Assembly (NCBI GenBank): GCA_023436765.1
Contig: JAEZHX010000108.1
Span: forward strand, 1-7,635
Reading direction: 5' to 3'
Length of the DNA: 7,635 nucleotides
Source of the DNA: Bacillota bacterium
GTDB lineage: Bacteria > Bacillota > Clostridia > Lachnospirales > Lachnospiraceae
Shown: positions 6,211 through 7,635 of the stretch, piece after piece
Layout: every line of letters begins with the position of its first letter
How positions within the stretch are numbered: the first letter of the stretch is position 1
Notes under the pieces: generated by a model
What the model was told of the DNA's origin: nothing
What the model saw: only the letters and a program-made list of their open reading frames with translations
Databases searched by the model: none
Translations under genes and position numbers: made by a program

Positions 6211-6218
6211 ATTTGGTT

Positions 6219-7635
6219 TTGAAGCTGGATTATTTGTTAGAACGGATAGAATATAACTGCGTAAAGGGAGATATTCATATTTCTGTCACAGATTTAGTGT
6301 ATGATTCCAGAAAGGCATCCAAGGGATGTGTATTCGTGTGCATCACCGGAGCAGTTTCTGATGGGCATGATTATATCGGGGAGGTTGAAGCAAAAGGGGC
6401 AGCCGCCATCATTACAGAGAAGGAAGTCCTCAATCCTGAGAATATAACAGTAGTCAGAGTCGCTGATACGAGAATAGCCCTGGCAAATATGGCAGCAGCT
6501 TATTTCGGCCATCCTGCCGAGAAGCTTACGACGATTGGTATCACAGGGACGAAGGGAAAAACCACTACCACCTATATGATTCAGTCCATTTTGGAGCATA
6601 CAGGAATAAAAACCGGACTGATCGGTACGATTGAAACCGTCATTGGGGAGGAAGTGATACCTGCGAATAATACAACTCCCGAATCCTATATCATTCAACA
6701 GTCCTTTGCCAAAATGGTTGAGGCGGGCTGTAGCTGCGTGGTCATGGAGGCATCCTCCCAGGGACTCATGCTGCACCGGATGGATGGGTTTACCTTCGAT
6801 TATGGGATCTTTACAAATATAGAACCTGATCATATCGGCGGAAATGAACATAAGGATTTTGACGATTATTTAAGCTGCAAGAGCAAGCTGTTCAAGCAGT
6901 GCAAGGCTGGATTGATCAATATTGACGACACCCATGCAGAGGAAATGATCAAAGGTCATACCTGCACCATAGAAACCTTTGGCTTCTCGGAAAAGGCTGA
7001 TATCCGTGCGACAGAGGTAAAGCTGCTACAGAAAGCAGGGGCACTGGGAGTATCCTATCATGTAAGCGGTCTGATGGAGATGGATGTGGAGGTTGATATC
7101 CCCGGTAAATTCAGTGTATATAACTCACTTTGTGCAATTGCCCTTTGCAGACATTTTAGTGTAACTCCCGACCGGATCCTGAATGCTCTTCAGAATGTCA
7201 GGGTGAGGGGAAGGGTGGAACTGGTACCCGTCTCCGACCGCTATACCGTAATGATCGATTATGCACATAATGCTATGAGTCTAAAGAGCCTATTGTCCAC
7301 ACTGAAGGAGTACAAACCGAAGCGGCTGGTCTGCATGTTCGGCTGTGGCGGTAACCGCTCCAGGGACCGCAGGTTTGAGATGGGAGAAATCTCCTCCAAC
7401 CTGGCAGATCTGACGGTGGTAACCTCGGATAATCCCCGTTTTGAGGAACCTCAGGATATCCTCAATGATATTCTCGTAGGGGTAAAGAGAGGACCCGGAA
7501 AATATGTTGATATCCTTGACCGGAAAGAAGCCATCCGCTACTGCATCGAGCATGCTGAGGATGGGGATGTCATCGTAATTGCGGGGAAGGGCCACGAAGA
7601 CTATCAGGAAATCAAGGGTGTCAAGCATCATATGG
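6219..7635 (+). CDS. murE: MurE-type Mur ligase (UDP-MurNAc-tripeptide synthetase), 3' truncated by window
   Basis: A TTG-started frame runs open for 472 codons to the edge; about 15-25 residues are probably missing. MurE adds the third amino acid to UDP-MurNAc-L-Ala-D-Glu in the cytoplasm, using ATP. Visible landmarks are DSRK near the N-terminus, the P-loop GITGTKGKTTT (107-117), TTPES, EASSQGL, FTNIEPDHIG (198-207), the probable carbamylated lysine K221, DYAHN (347-351), FGCGGNR (374-380), DNPR (404-407) and GKGHED (456-461). DNPR is the signature of enzymes using meso-diaminopimelate. Several motifs depart from textbook MurE: GTKGKT instead of GTNGKT, SSQGL instead of SSHGL, and EPDHIGGNEH instead of the usual DHLD-x-HG. 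It may be a MurE paralogue of the kind found in Clostridia rather than the main enzyme. It has its own promoter region and lies beyond a terminator, so it is a separate transcription unit. Confidence 0.85.
   Translation, partial: MKLDYLLERIEYNCVKGDIHISVTDLVYDSRKASKGCVFVCITGAVSDGHDYIGEVEAKGAAAIITEKEVLNPENITVVRVADTRIALANMAAAYFGHPAEKLTTIGITGTKGKTTTTYMIQSILEHTGIKTGLIGTIETVIGEEVIPANNTTPESYIIQQSFAKMVEAGCSCVVMEASSQGLMLHRMDGFTFDYGIFTNIEPDHIGGNEHKDFDDYLSCKSKLFKQCKAGLINIDDTHAEEMIKGHTCTIETFGFSEKADIRATEVKLLQKAGALGVSYHVSGLMEMDVEVDIPGKFSVYNSLCAIALCRHFSVTPDRILNALQNVRVRGRVELVPVSDRYTVMIDYAHNAMSLKSLLSTLKEYKPKRLVCMFGCGGNRSRDRRFEMGEISSNLADLTVVTSDNPRFEEPQDILNDILVGVKRGPGKYVDILDRKEAIRYCIEHAEDGDVIVIAGKGHEDYQEIKGVKHHM

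Larger units (their letters stand above)
5878..6218. other. Intergenic region with terminator, two candidate promoters and a palindrome
   Basis: This 341-base gap separates the DUF434 gene from the Mur ligase gene. From left to right it holds a small inverted repeat (AGCTC 5889-5893 with GAGCT 5904-5908), a T-tailed hairpin (5950-5995), a short imperfect palindrome AGACCACGGTCT (6023-6034), two sigma-A-like promoters (6051-6078 and 6155-6183), a perfect 18-bp palindrome (6163-6180) and the Mur ligase ribosome binding site (6203-6210). No convincing gene, tRNA or recognised riboswitch is seen. Confidence 0.7.

Noticed and set aside
5878..6218. Riboswitch, T-box or CRISPR repeats in the long intergenic region
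   Set aside because: No recognised conserved core is present and no repeat unit recurs at regular spacing; the hairpins seen are simple.
6294..6851. 185-residue open frame on the - strand
   Set aside because: It lies wholly opposite the Mur ligase gene, whose motifs are clear, and has no family resemblance or ribosome binding site.

Overview
The window looks like a chromosomal segment of a low-to-mid G+C Firmicute, most likely a clostridial/Lachnospiraceae-type bacterium. This rests on strong AGGAGG-type ribosome binding sites, sigma-A-like promoters, a TTG start on the Mur ligase, a DNPR motif typical of meso-diaminopimelate MurE enzymes, and a Hanks kinase resembling a family common in Lachnospiraceae. 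The taxon is an inference, not a proof.

Layout, all genes on the + strand: (1) 1-1257, the 3' end of comEC (DNA uptake channel, end of the membrane domain plus the metallo-beta-lactamase-like domain). (2) 1258-5143, an AT-rich three-gene cassette with its own extended -10 promoter: a SLOG-domain protein with four predicted membrane segments, a 94-residue stand-alone RyR (ryanodine-receptor repeat) protein, and a TIR domain fused to a Ser/Thr protein kinase. (3) 5167-5877, a DUF434-family protein, 23 bases after the kinase stop. (4) 5878-6218, an intergenic region with a terminator-like hairpin, two candidate promoters and a perfect 18-bp palindrome overlapping the second. (5) 6219-7635, a MurE-type Mur ligase running off the right edge.

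The flanking genes are housekeeping-like and richer in G+C (33 of 60 bases at 5221-5280) than the cassette (15 of 60 at 2881-2940), so the cassette looks acquired. It is the most interesting part. SLOG domains bind or process nucleotides, TIR domains can cleave NAD+ into ADP-ribose products, and the SLOG protein carries membrane segments that could form a pore. A plausible model is that the TIR-kinase senses a challenge and makes an NAD-derived signal or phosphorylates partners, the SLOG domain reads the signal, and the membrane part acts as the effector, with the RyR protein as ligand-binding or phosphorylatable adaptor. The domain set echoes the animal ADP-ribose/cyclic-ADP-ribose calcium axis (TIR/CD38-type enzymes, TRPM2 with a SLOG domain, ryanodine receptor). 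That parallel is a hypothesis: the sequence shows the domains and the operon, not the chemistry.
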